Of a DNA stretch of 56,250 bases, positions 32,821 through 40,385 are shown in pieces. Source of the stretch: an uncultured Erysipelotrichaceae bacterium (GTDB taxonomy: Bacteria; Bacillota_I; Bacilli_A; RFN20; CAG-826); NCBI GenBank assembly GCA_902769185.1, contig CACXNV010000005.1, forward strand, positions 1-56,250. The letters run 5' to 3'. The notes beneath the pieces are model-generated. The model did not search any database. It worked only from the letters and a program-made list of their open reading frames with translations, and was not told where the DNA came from. The stretch's first letter is position 1, and each line of letters starts with the position of its first letter. The position numbers and the translations under genes are program-made.

Positions 32821-34944
32821 ATGGATTTATCGAATTACTTCTTGGCAGCACCAAGTGATTTGCACCTTTTAGGCAGGGAAAAAGAACTTCAATTATTAAA
32901 AGTTTATGCCTTCAATGCGTACTTTAATGCTGATCCTTTATACACAGATAATGTGAATAATGGATGCACTTATAGAAGAGATGCTCATGGTGGAATCGAT
33001 GGTGTTTTTATTAACGAAACTTTAGAAGAAAACACAATTGAATGTCTTCATTCTTATTTTGTTGGTGAAGGACCATTTGTTTTGAACGAAGTCTTCAATT
33101 TCTTGAACAGGATTTCAGCTGAATTAGATGATGTTAGAAAAGGACGTTTTGTTAATAACAAAGAAGCCGATGATTTACTAAGAGAGTATTTAGATGAATC
33201 TGAAAACAAAAAGGTAATCATTAGAGTTATTACTGATTATTCTTGTGATCCAACTGAAAAATATAATTTAAATAAGAAAATCGAAGCTTTCAGTGTTAGC
33301 GTTAAAAACCTTGAAGTTTCAGCCGTGGTTGCTTTTGGCGATGACGTAAAAGCTGTTATCGAGAGTAATAGAGCACCATTTGATTGGGTTGAAGAAGGAA
33401 AAGTAGTTCTTGATGAAGCTGACAACTTCTTGAGATTTAAAGACCATAGTATCGTTTGCAATATCTCAGCAAAATCATTAAAAAAATTATGGGAAGATGA
33501 AGGTGATAGAGGTTTATTAGCCATGAACCTTCGTTATTACATTAAATCTACTAATATCGATAATAAAATTGAAGAATCTATCTTATTTGATGGAAAAGAC
33601 TTCTGGTATTTAAACAACGGTATCATTATTGTTTGCAACGATTATAAAGTTGTCGGAAACGAAGTTTGGTTAAAACAATTCTCAATCGTCAATGGTGGCC
33701 AAACATCTAGGATGATTGGAACTATACCGTTCAATGATGACTTCTTTATTAGCTGTAAAATTATTAAAAATGTTTTTGAAACAGCGCAAGAGAAAAACTT
33801 GTTTATCTCTAAAGTTGCCGAAGCATCCAACACGCAAAAACCAATTAAGGCAAAAGATATCATCGCTAACAGAATAGAACAAAGGAATCTCAAATCCTTA
33901 ATGCAAGAAAATGGAGTATTCATTGAAATCAAGCGTGGTGAAAAATGTAATCATGAGATTTATCCAGAAGCGTGGCAACGCACCAAAAACAACGAGTTAG
34001 CTCAAGACCTATATTCATTTGTATTTATGGAACCAGGCCCAGCTCGTAACAGTGTTTCTTCTATGCTTTCAAACGAAGAGAAATATAATGTCATTTTTAG
34101 AGAACATGAATATTCATTTGATTTCTTGCGTGACGTCTTATTCTTAGAAAAGGCTTATAAGGAATATCAAAAGAAAATTAACAAAGACAAAGATGACTAT
34201 GGTGATAGTTCAATTAAGAAAGGCCTTGTTAAAAACGGCTTATGGTATTGCTTAGCAACAATTGGCTATGTTTTAAAACTCTATTACAATAAAGAATATA
34301 GAAATAACATGTATCAATATCGTAATCAGGATTTAAAATATTCGCTCTATTCACCAGAACTTGCATTTATGCATGGTTTCATTGATAGAGAATACTCTTA
34401 CAAAGAATTTAGAGATTCTGCTTTTGAATTATTCGATTTAGTTTTCGCTCAGTTAATTGTCAATCAATTCAAACTTGCTCGTGATAGTAGCCCTTCGCTT
34501 GCTTATTCAAACTGGACAAAATCAAACACTGGCTTCAATGGAATTAGGTCGATGATTAACTTAATTACATTCGACAATAAACAAGAGTTCTTAATCAACG
34601 CTATTGCTAAGTACTTCGTTAAGATAGACGAGGATACTATGAATAAGAACATCGATAGATATGTTGATTACTGCAAAAAGAATAAGAAGATTAAAGCTAA
34701 AGATAATCTTGGCAATGAATTATCTGAAAACGATGAAGCATTAAGAAACGAATTGATGGTCTTTAGACTTAATTATTCGACTCAAAAGCATATTCCAGAA
34801 AGAAATATCTATACAGATAAGATGATAGATAGAATGGTAATAGAAAAGCCTGTTACTGATATCGAGCTGAAAAAGATTGTTAGTACAAATACTGTATACT
34901 TCTGTGGAAAGAAAATTCTAGAAATCATTATCAAATATATTTAG
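32821..34944 (+). CDS. AIPR family (abortive infection phage resistance) protein
   Basis: 707 residues from ATG 32821 with AAAGAGG upstream; upstream in-frame TTG codons are less likely. The AIPR core is clear: FWYLNNGIIIVCNDY near residue 260 and FSIVNGGQTSRMIG near 290, followed by the conserved EASNTQKPIKAKDII and WQRTKNNELAQDLYSF. AIPR proteins often accompany restriction-modification and other defence loci; their activity is not settled. Separated from drmC by a palindrome, so possibly regulated on its own. Confidence 0.85.
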   Translation: MDLSNYFLAAPSDLHLLGREKELQLLKVYAFNAYFNADPLYTDNVNNGCTYRRDAHGGIDGVFINETLEENTIECLHSYFVGEGPFVLNEVFNFLNRISAELDDVRKGRFVNNKEADDLLREYLDESENKKVIIRVITDYSCDPTEKYNLNKKIEAFSVSVKNLEVSAVVAFGDDVKAVIESNRAPFDWVEEGKVVLDEADNFLRFKDHSIVCNISAKSLKKLWEDEGDRGLLAMNLRYYIKSTNIDNKIEESILFDGKDFWYLNNGIIIVCNDYKVVGNEVWLKQFSIVNGGQTSRMIGTIPFNDDFFISCKIIKNVFETAQEKNLFISKVAEASNTQKPIKAKDIIANRIEQRNLKSLMQENGVFIEIKRGEKCNHEIYPEAWQRTKNNELAQDLYSFVFMEPGPARNSVSSMLSNEEKYNVIFREHEYSFDFLRDVLFLEKAYKEYQKKINKDKDDYGDSSIKKGLVKNGLWYCLATIGYVLKLYYNKEYRNNMYQYRNQDLKYSLYSPELAFMHGFIDREYSYKEFRDSAFELFDLVFAQLIVNQFKLARDSSPSLAYSNWTKSNTGFNGIRSMINLITFDNKQEFLINAIAKYFVKIDEDTMNKNIDRYVDYCKKNKKIKAKDNLGNELSENDEALRNELMVFRLNYSTQKHIPERNIYTDKMIDRMVIEKPVTDIELKKIVSTNTVYFCGKKILEIIIKYI

Positions 34945-34949
34945 AAAAC

Positions 34950-34976
34950 TAGCGGCCTTAAAATGGTCGCTTTTCT
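34950..34976 (+). terminator. Rho-independent terminator after the AIPR gene
   Basis: AGCGGCC / GGTCGCT (one G-U pair) around a 7-nt loop, followed by TTTTCTATTG, 6 bp after the AIPR stop. Confidence 0.75.
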
Positions 34977-35160
34977 ATTGTTTCCTTCAAGGAAAAATGT
35001 ATCAAAACTAGTAGGATTTCATCCTGTACGAGAGAATAGGTTTATTATATTTTAATAGAATTTTTCAGTAACATATATCATTATCAATCAACCAATTCAA
35101 AACTAGGATATTTCTAGTGTTTTGTTTAAGATATAATGATTTAAAGTGAATTAAATATTT

Positions 35161-35430
35161 ATGGATTCGAGATTTGATAGAGTGTACTTCATTTATCTTA
35201 AATATAAAGACTCAGATAATAACCTTGAGAGAATGAAGAAGTTTTGTGAGGAATATAACATTAAAGATAATGGGGTATTTAAAGGCGCTACTTGTTGGCA
35301 TTTTGCTTATGGGATTGGTCCAGATGGATTAATATATATTTCTCCAACGACATTTATACATAAGACACCAGACTTTTATTCTATAGAAGAAATAGAAACA
35401 TTTTTGGATAAGTTTACTACCGTTAATTAG
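35161..35430 (+). CDS. Small unknown protein, 89 aa
   Basis: A well-formed 89-residue frame with an alpha/beta pattern (RVYFIYLKYKDSDNN, a helix, TCWHFAYGIGPDGLIYISPT) but no clear ribosome-binding site. No family recognised. It stands alone between the DISARM terminator and the next gene. Confidence 0.5.
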   Translation: MDSRFDRVYFIYLKYKDSDNNLERMKKFCEEYNIKDNGVFKGATCWHFAYGIGPDGLIYISPTTFIHKTPDFYSIEEIETFLDKFTTVN

Positions 35431-35534
35431 TGAAAAACCGCGGCAACATATATCAGTATTTAGTTAAGTATTTAAAACTTTGATACATGTTGCTTTTATT
35501 TATATGGTGATGGATATGCTATCATAAGATAGAT

Positions 35535-36872
35535 ATGTTTAAGAAATATTACATAAATCCAAATAGTGAATTTAATAAATCGTTAATCCTTTCTTTAATT
35601 GAACCTGGAGAAAGAGGTTTTAAGATATCAGGATTATCTGAAGGAGAATATAAAGACTTATTTTCTATTAGAAACATTAGATTTATTAATAATGAAGTAG
35701 ATTTTAAAAGTATTACTACTAAAGTAGAAGTTATCTATCTAGATGACTATTTACATCTAAAAGCCTTAGTTTTATCCTCTAGTAGTGGTTTCTTCTATCT
35801 ATTTAAGATAGATCATCAAAATGAACATAAATTAAACATTAATCAAAAATATATTTCTACTCATCTGGATGATTTACTTTTAGATTTTGAATCTCACTCT
35901 AAAAGTAAGGGAAAGATTAATTATTATGGAGAAGGTGATTCTTCTTTAATAGAGAATATTAATTATTTTGAAAATCTATATAGTAATGATATTAAAGATA
36001 ATATCGATTTAGATTCAGATATCTATAGACTATTATTTGAGTCTAATAACTTATTCACTGTTGATTTTATCTATTTATGTAATAACCACTCGATAAGGAT
36101 AACTAATAGTAATGAGTTATCTAATAAAGTATTAAATCTAGAAATGATGAGAAAGAATAATTCTCATCGTAAAGACTGCTTATTTATTAATGCAGTTAGT
36201 AAAGATATTGAATACTTTATATTCACTTATAAAGAACACTTTATCAATCATTATTATCTATTTAAGAATCTTGGTAATGATGAATTCTTATTTATTAAAG
36301 AAGATATCTCTTTTAATAGATTATTAGCGTCAAGCGAATTAAAAGATATTAAATATAAAAAGGCTAGTAATTTAGCCTCTAAAGAGTTCGCTAAAAAGAA
36401 ATATGATAACTTCTATAATGAATATACTTCTTTTGAAGCTGAGGAAGAATTTGAAACTGATATCATTAAAGAATTCAATATCTTAGAGTTTGGCAAGATC
36501 AAAGCCAAAGCCAAACTCCTTGAATTCATTAATGAGTTTAAATCTATCTATAAGGCTAAACACTATAAGAGTGATATAGGAGTGACCTTCCACGGTCATA
36601 CCCGTATATTAGAAAGAATTGGTCAACTTGAAGATAGTGAAATGCTAATACTTGCTAAAGTTGCTTATGAAGAAGGGAAGAACTCTGTTAATTATTTTGA
36701 GAGTGATCCTAAGATGTTTAAGTTTTTACAATATCAACAAAATAAGAAAAGAGGTAAGACTCTTAGATTATATAAAGATTATCTATTCTTCTATTCTATG
36801 GAACCACCTCATGATTTAGTGACTTGCTTTCCGTTCAATAGTAGTTTTGAGATGTATTCAAAGAATAACTAG
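35535..36872 (+). CDS. Unknown 445-aa protein with RelE/BECR-like C-terminus
   Basis: Most of the protein is an unrecognised Asp/Asn/Leu-rich region. The last 100 residues (VTFHGHTRILERIGQ, helix, KRGKTLRLYKDYLFFYSMEPPHDLVTCFPFN) have the layout of DUF4258/RelE-type toxin folds: H-x3-R-x2-ER followed by strands and a final LVT-hydrophobic strand. This suggests a nuclease or toxin-like tip but no catalytic proof. The last 168 bp are duplicated at 38441-38608, beyond the AlbA_2 gene. Confidence 0.5.
   Translation: MFKKYYINPNSEFNKSLILSLIEPGERGFKISGLSEGEYKDLFSIRNIRFINNEVDFKSITTKVEVIYLDDYLHLKALVLSSSSGFFYLFKIDHQNEHKLNINQKYISTHLDDLLLDFESHSKSKGKINYYGEGDSSLIENINYFENLYSNDIKDNIDLDSDIYRLLFESNNLFTVDFIYLCNNHSIRITNSNELSNKVLNLEMMRKNNSHRKDCLFINAVSKDIEYFIFTYKEHFINHYYLFKNLGNDEFLFIKEDISFNRLLASSELKDIKYKKASNLASKEFAKKKYDNFYNEYTSFEAEEEFETDIIKEFNILEFGKIKAKAKLLEFINEFKSIYKAKHYKSDIGVTFHGHTRILERIGQLEDSEMLILAKVAYEEGKNSVNYFESDPKMFKFLQYQQNKKRGKTLRLYKDYLFFYSMEPPHDLVTCFPFNSSFEMYSKNN
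36705..36872 (+). repeat. 170-bp direct repeat, copy 1 (gene 3' end)
   Basis: The 3' end of the gene at 35535 matches 38441-38608 at roughly 90 percent, including the stop codon; similarity ends right after CTAG. The copies flank a 1.57-kb segment with the AlbA_2 gene. A short third match (ggaacacctcatgatttag) lies at 39506-39524. Confidence 0.85.
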
Positions 36873-36890
36873 GATTTTTTCTTAATTAGA

Positions 36891-36924
36891 TGTCCAAAAA
36901 TATGCAATTTTTAACTATTCAATT
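36891..36924 (+). repeat. Short direct repeat, copy 1 (TGTCcAAAAAtATGCAATTTTT...)
   Basis: The 34 bp starting TGTCCAAAAATATGCAA match 40419-40452 with about three differences. The two lie 3.5 kb apart in the same orientation, bracketing the AlbA_2, type III TA and AbiEi genes. Confidence 0.7.
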
Positions 36925-36981
36925 GAGCCAGAAGTCCATATAAGTACACAATCCTTGATACCAATTTGTGTTGAGGATTTT

Positions 36982-37027
36982 TTGTATCAAAATTATTGTT
37001 TGATGATACAATAAATGATACAATAAA
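36982..37027 (+). promoter_or_regulatory. Probable autoregulatory operator of the AlbA_2 gene
   Basis: TTGTATCA (36982-36989) is inverted relative to two TGATACAATAAA units at 37004-37015 and 37016-37027. TTGTAT could serve as -35 with GATACA (37005-37010) as -10 at 17-bp spacing, so the repeats overlap the promoter. Identical units recur inside the gene (38150-38185). Confidence 0.55.
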
Positions 37028-37043
37028 TTTGCGAGGTAAAAAA

Positions 37044-38378
37044 ATGGAAAATCGTGAATCAGAAACAGTCGAATTTAAAAAAAGTACATCAGAATTGAAA
37101 CAAGGAATTATATCTCTATCTTCCATGCTCAATAAGTCAGGTAGTGGAGTTTTGTATTTTGGGGTATTAAACGATTCGACAGTAATGGGTCAACAAATAG
37201 GAAAAGACACTACACACGATATTTCTGTTGAAGTTAAATGTCACATTAAGCCTGAAGTTATTCCAATAGTCGAATTAATAAATATTGGGGATAAGCAAAT
37301 TATAAAAGTATCTGTTGCTGGTGATAAGAAGCCTTATTCCGCTTACGGAAGATACTACATTAGAAGCGACGACGAAGATATATTGATGAGCAATGAAGTA
37401 CTTGAGCAGTTTTTCAAAGATGACTCTATTGATTATTCAAAATGGGAAAATGCAATTACTGAATGGACAATTGATGATATTGATGAAGAGAGATTAATTA
37501 AATATTTTAATGAAGCCAACGAATGTGGAAGATTAAATTATGTTTATAAAGACAGCATTGATGCTTTAACAAAATTAGGTCTTTATAAGAATAATCATTT
37601 AAATAACGCAGGATACTACCTTTTTTCAAAAAATAAACCACTCAAATTGAAATTAGCTGTTTTTAACACTGATGAAAGATTATCTTTTTCTGACATCAAA
37701 TTATTTGAAGGTAATATATTTGATTGCATTGAAGAAGGAATTCGCTATATTTCTGAAAGAATGAGATGGAATGCTAAGATTGTCGGGAGCAAGAGAATAG
37801 AAACTCCAGAGATACCGTTAGAAGCAATTAGAGAAATTGTTGTTAATAGTTTCGCTCATATGAAGGTGAATCCAGCTATTTTAAACGAAATCTATTTGAC
37901 TCCTACCAAAATAAAAATCAGTAATCCTGGTAATATAGCAAAAAATATTGATCCGATTGAATTCGCAGCAGGAAAACAAAGTCCGATATTAAGGAACCCA
38001 CTGATTGATATGACTTTATATAAAAATAATACTATTGACTCTTTTGCTACAGGCTTTGAAAGAACTTTCAAACTCTGCAAGGAAGCAGGGATAAAATGGG
38101 AATATGAAAATACTAAAACGTCATTCAGCTTTACATTTATTAGATCAAATGATACAACAAATGATACAACAAATGATACAATAAAAAATCGCCAAAGCGA
38201 TATTATTAGTCTAATTAAAAAAACTCCTTCAATAACAAGAAAAGAGATAGCACAGACATTAAACATTTCAGAGCCAACGGTTGCTCGAGATTTAAAAATG
38301 TTGCAAGAAATTGGTGCCATCAAAAGAAATGGGCCAAACAAAACAGGCTATTGGGAGATACTAAAAGATGGCAAATAA
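37044..38378 (+). CDS. AlbA_2/Schlafen-like ATP-binding transcriptional regulator
   Basis: 444 residues from ATG 37044 (GAGG 8 bp upstream). The N-terminus is an AlbA_2 domain (ESETVEFKKSTSELKQGIISLSSMLNKSGSGVLYFGVLND, then YRRYYIRSDDE-type strand). The middle is the HATPase_c_4 domain (PLEAIREIVVNSFAHM, IYLTPTKIKISNPGN, RNPLI). The C-terminus is a winged helix (ISLIKKTPSITRKEIAQTLNISEPTVARDLKMLQEIGAIKRNG). A linker of three NDT repeats joins the last two. Related proteins are putative regulators; some lie in defence regions. Overlaps a truncated gene at its 3' end. Confidence 0.8.
   Translation: MENRESETVEFKKSTSELKQGIISLSSMLNKSGSGVLYFGVLNDSTVMGQQIGKDTTHDISVEVKCHIKPEVIPIVELINIGDKQIIKVSVAGDKKPYSAYGRYYIRSDDEDILMSNEVLEQFFKDDSIDYSKWENAITEWTIDDIDEERLIKYFNEANECGRLNYVYKDSIDALTKLGLYKNNHLNNAGYYLFSKNKPLKLKLAVFNTDERLSFSDIKLFEGNIFDCIEEGIRYISERMRWNAKIVGSKRIETPEIPLEAIREIVVNSFAHMKVNPAILNEIYLTPTKIKISNPGNIAKNIDPIEFAAGKQSPILRNPLIDMTLYKNNTIDSFATGFERTFKLCKEAGIKWEYENTKTSFSFTFIRSNDTTNDTTNDTIKNRQSDIISLIKKTPSITRKEIAQTLNISEPTVARDLKMLQEIGAIKRNGPNKTGYWEILKDGK
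38150..38185 (+). repeat. Three 12-bp repeats (TGATACAACAAA) inside the AlbA_2 gene
   Basis: TGATACAA occurs at 38150, 38162 and 38174, 12 bp apart, followed by CAAA, CAAA and TAAA. They encode NDT-T/NDT-T/NDT-I and are the same unit as the operator repeats at 37004 and 37016. Confidence 0.85.
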
Positions 38379-38448
38379 AGAATTTAAAAACATTGAAGAA
38401 TTTATTGAAGGATTCACTAGAAATGGTCCTACTCCTGAGCGATCCTAA
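38368..38448 (+). pseudogene. Truncated second gene of the AlbA_2 operon
   Basis: The ATG overlaps the AlbA_2 stop (ATGGCAAATAA), a typical operon overlap. The frame reads MANKEFKNIEEFIEGFTRNG and ends after 26 codons where the duplicated 3' segment begins. The rest of the gene is missing, so it was cut by the recombination that made the duplication. Confidence 0.5.
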
Positions 38449-38608
38449 GATGTTTAAGTTCCTTCAATATCAACAGAATAAGAAAAGAGGTAAGACTCTT
38501 AGATTATATAAAGATTGTCTATTCTTCTATTCTATGGAACCACCTCATGATTTAGTGACCTGTTTCCCATTCAATAGTAGCTTTGAGATGTATTCAAAGA
38601 ATAACTAG
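38438..38608 (+). pseudogene. 170-bp direct repeat, copy 2 (orphan gene 3' end)
   Basis: A copy of the last 56 codons of the gene at 35535 with the stop, without the rest of the gene. Differences are mostly silent (AAA/AAG, TTT/TTC), which suggests the copy came from a related functional gene, or diverged under selection before it was orphaned. Confidence 0.7.
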
Positions 38609-38812
38609 TCCCAATATCACGAAAAAAAGCTGATAAAAAACAAAGAAATATTACTTATTATTTATATAATAGTACAACATATGTAACCTCTACCCTATAT
38701 ATAAATAATAAGTAAATTTTTCGTATAAAAATTTTGCTTGTAAACAGTATGATTTGTCTTTTACTATAAGTATGTCATAACGCGGATTAAACGCATCAGC
38801 TGTAAATATTTG

Positions 38813-38843
38813 TTGAAAAATGCCGACCTGTAATGAATAATAT
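38813..38843 (+). promoter_or_regulatory. Putative promoter of the type III TA operon
   Basis: TTGAAA (38813-38818) and TAATAT (38838-38843) with a 19-bp spacer; transcription would begin about 15 bp before the first 46-bp repeat. Confidence 0.4.
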
Positions 38844-38864
38844 AGTTGTAGCAGGAAACTGTTA

Positions 38865-38963
38865 CAAAAATATGTGTCGCTCCTCGGTATGCGTCTCACA
38901 AATGGCCGAGCAAAAATATGTGTCGCTCCTCGGTATGCGTCTCACAAATGGCCGAGTTTTTTT
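38865..38963 (+). ncRNA. Type III antitoxin RNA candidate: two 46-bp tandem repeats
   Basis: Two identical 46-bp repeats (38865-38910 and 38911-38956) each end in a CTCGG...CCGAG inverted repeat; the second is followed by seven T. In type III systems the antitoxin is an RNA of tandem pseudoknot-forming repeats, ending in a leaky terminator before the toxin. Known CptI RNAs have about two repeats of about 45 nt, which fits well. Identity rests on repeat size, number, position and the toxin downstream. Confidence 0.65.
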
Positions 38964-38969
38964 ATTAAT

Positions 38970-39470
38970 ATGAACATTGTTGTCAAACACTTCTATTTTA
39001 TAAAAGATGAATTCTACAAATTTGCAGAAGATCCTTTGCTAATGGAGAATAAAGAAAACGGAAACAAACGACCATGCTTTTTAGCAATAAAAGATGATAA
39101 GAATATTATTTGGTTAATTCCTGTTACTTCAAAATATGAAAAGTTCAAAAATATTTATAATTATAAAATTAGAAAATATGGTTCGTGTGAAACAATTGTT
39201 CTTGGACAACTATTAGGAAAAGATTGTGCTTTTCTTATTCAAAATATGTTCCCGATAATTGAAGATTACATTGAAAGCGAATATGTTCAATCTTCAAATA
39301 ATGTTCCAGTTTCTATTTCTGAACCATTAGCTAATAATATTGTTTCCAAATATAAAAAAGTTTTGGCCTTGGTTAGAGCAGGAGTGAAAGGCTTAGTGTT
39401 CCCAGATATTTTAAGAATAGAAAATAACTTAAAAACAAAATTAGAAACAAACAATATGTTAAAACATTAA
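38970..39470 (+). CDS. ToxN/CptN/AbiQ-like type III toxin endoribonuclease
   Basis: 166 residues from ATG 38970; the frame continues upstream through the repeats but that part is RNA. HFYFIKDEFYKFAEDPLL followed by KRPCFLAI, NIIWLIPVTSKYEKF, and ILGQLLGKDCAFLIQNMFPI resembles the compact beta-barrel of ToxN/CptN toxins: strand-helix start, RPYxxx strand, hydrophobic P(F/V)(R/T)S strand, then the C-terminal helices. These toxins cut their own antitoxin RNA and cell mRNA and cause abortive phage infection. Family assignment is from pattern and context, not an alignment. Confidence 0.6.
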   Translation: MNIVVKHFYFIKDEFYKFAEDPLLMENKENGNKRPCFLAIKDDKNIIWLIPVTSKYEKFKNIYNYKIRKYGSCETIVLGQLLGKDCAFLIQNMFPIIEDYIESEYVQSSNNVPVSISEPLANNIVSKYKKVLALVRAGVKGLVFPDILRIENNLKTKLETNNMLKH

Positions 39471-39520
39471 TCGAATAGGCGACAGAAAAGTGCCGTTAAT
39501 TTGTGGGAACACCTCATGAT

Positions 39521-40255
39521 TTAGGATATTTCTTCTGGCATGCTTCTTTCTACTGACACCATTAGTTTCCATTTATTTACTAATTTGGCAAAACCTACTT
39601 TTGATTCAAAGTATTGGATTTTATTGCCTGACTTAGACAAACATAATTGATAGAAGGACTCTGGCACTCTATTACCAAAGTGTTTTTCGAATAGATAGCC
39701 AACTTTTTGATATAGATACGCCTTATCATAGAATTCAAGCATCTTGATAACTTTTTCTAAATGCAAATCTCTACAAGCATCTAGAGCGTATTCTATTTCT
39801 TCTAATCCACCTGCATAGCCAGGATTATCGATTGAATCAATAATCGCGCGTTCTAATGAAACCACTCTAATTCCATTCTCTTTCATATGATCAATTATTT
39901 CTAAATTGCACATGCTCATTTTTGAAGAGTAGACAATGTTTTCAAACTCCAAATCATTCACATACACATGCGTTAGGTATGTGAAACGTGACACAAATAC
40001 TTGAGTTGTTAGACCATAATATTCAAGTGCCTCATGATAGGAAAAATATGAGTCGTTAAACAAGCGAGATGCTATTTGAAATCTAGAAACATATATCCCA
40101 CCTGTTGAACGATCCACTAAGGCATATAAGCCTTTCTTTATTTTCTTTATTTCTCCTCTTTTTGTGGCGCGATTCACGAATGCATAAAAGTTTTTTATAT
40201 TTGGATACAATTCTTCAACATCTTCATAAGTAAATAATTCTGGTAATATTTTCAT
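39521..40255 (-). CDS. AbiEi-like antitoxin/regulator (orphan)
   Basis: 244 residues from ATG 40255. The N-terminal winged helix (LFTYEDVEELYPNIKNFYAFVNRATKRGEIKKIKKGLYALVDR) and following SRFQIASRLFNDSYFSYHEALEYYGLTTQ match AbiEi, the DNA-binding antitoxin of type IV systems. The central SLERAIIDSIDNPGYAGGLEEIEYALD is also typical. Normally the nucleotidyltransferase toxin AbiEii follows directly; here the stop codon lies in a repeat scar and no AbiEii is present. It converges on the type III toxin gene. Confidence 0.7.
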   Translation of the reverse strand: MKILPELFTYEDVEELYPNIKNFYAFVNRATKRGEIKKIKKGLYALVDRSTGGIYVSRFQIASRLFNDSYFSYHEALEYYGLTTQVFVSRFTYLTHVYVNDLEFENIVYSSKMSMCNLEIIDHMKENGIRVVSLERAIIDSIDNPGYAGGLEEIEYALDACRDLHLEKVIKMLEFYDKAYLYQKVGYLFEKHFGNRVPESFYQLCLSKSGNKIQYFESKVGFAKLVNKWKLMVSVERSMPEEIS

Positions 40256-40385
40256 ACCACAATTTAAGCACAACTCTGCAGATATGTAAAGTTATACTGA
40301 GAATTTGGCATATTTAACGTTTGAATAATTATTGATATTTATAAGATGTAGATAAGGCAAAGGCCACCATAATTATCTATTTGAA

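Noticed and set aside
37892-38341. 149-residue minus-strand ORF in the AlbA_2 gene
   Set aside because: Antisense shadow of a strongly conserved coding region; no SD and low-complexity hydrophobic product.
38351-38608. 85-residue ORF joining the AlbA_2 3' end to the duplicated segment
   Set aside because: It begins at TTG in an alternate frame of the AlbA_2 gene and becomes gene-like only within the copied 3' end; a chance fusion, not a gene.
38865-38956. CRISPR array
   Set aside because: Only two adjoining identical repeats without spacers; no cas genes in the window.
38874-38969. N-terminal extension of the toxin gene through the 46-bp repeats
   Set aside because: The frame is open only because the repeats contain no stop; the toxin fold starts at 38970 and the repeats look like antitoxin RNA.
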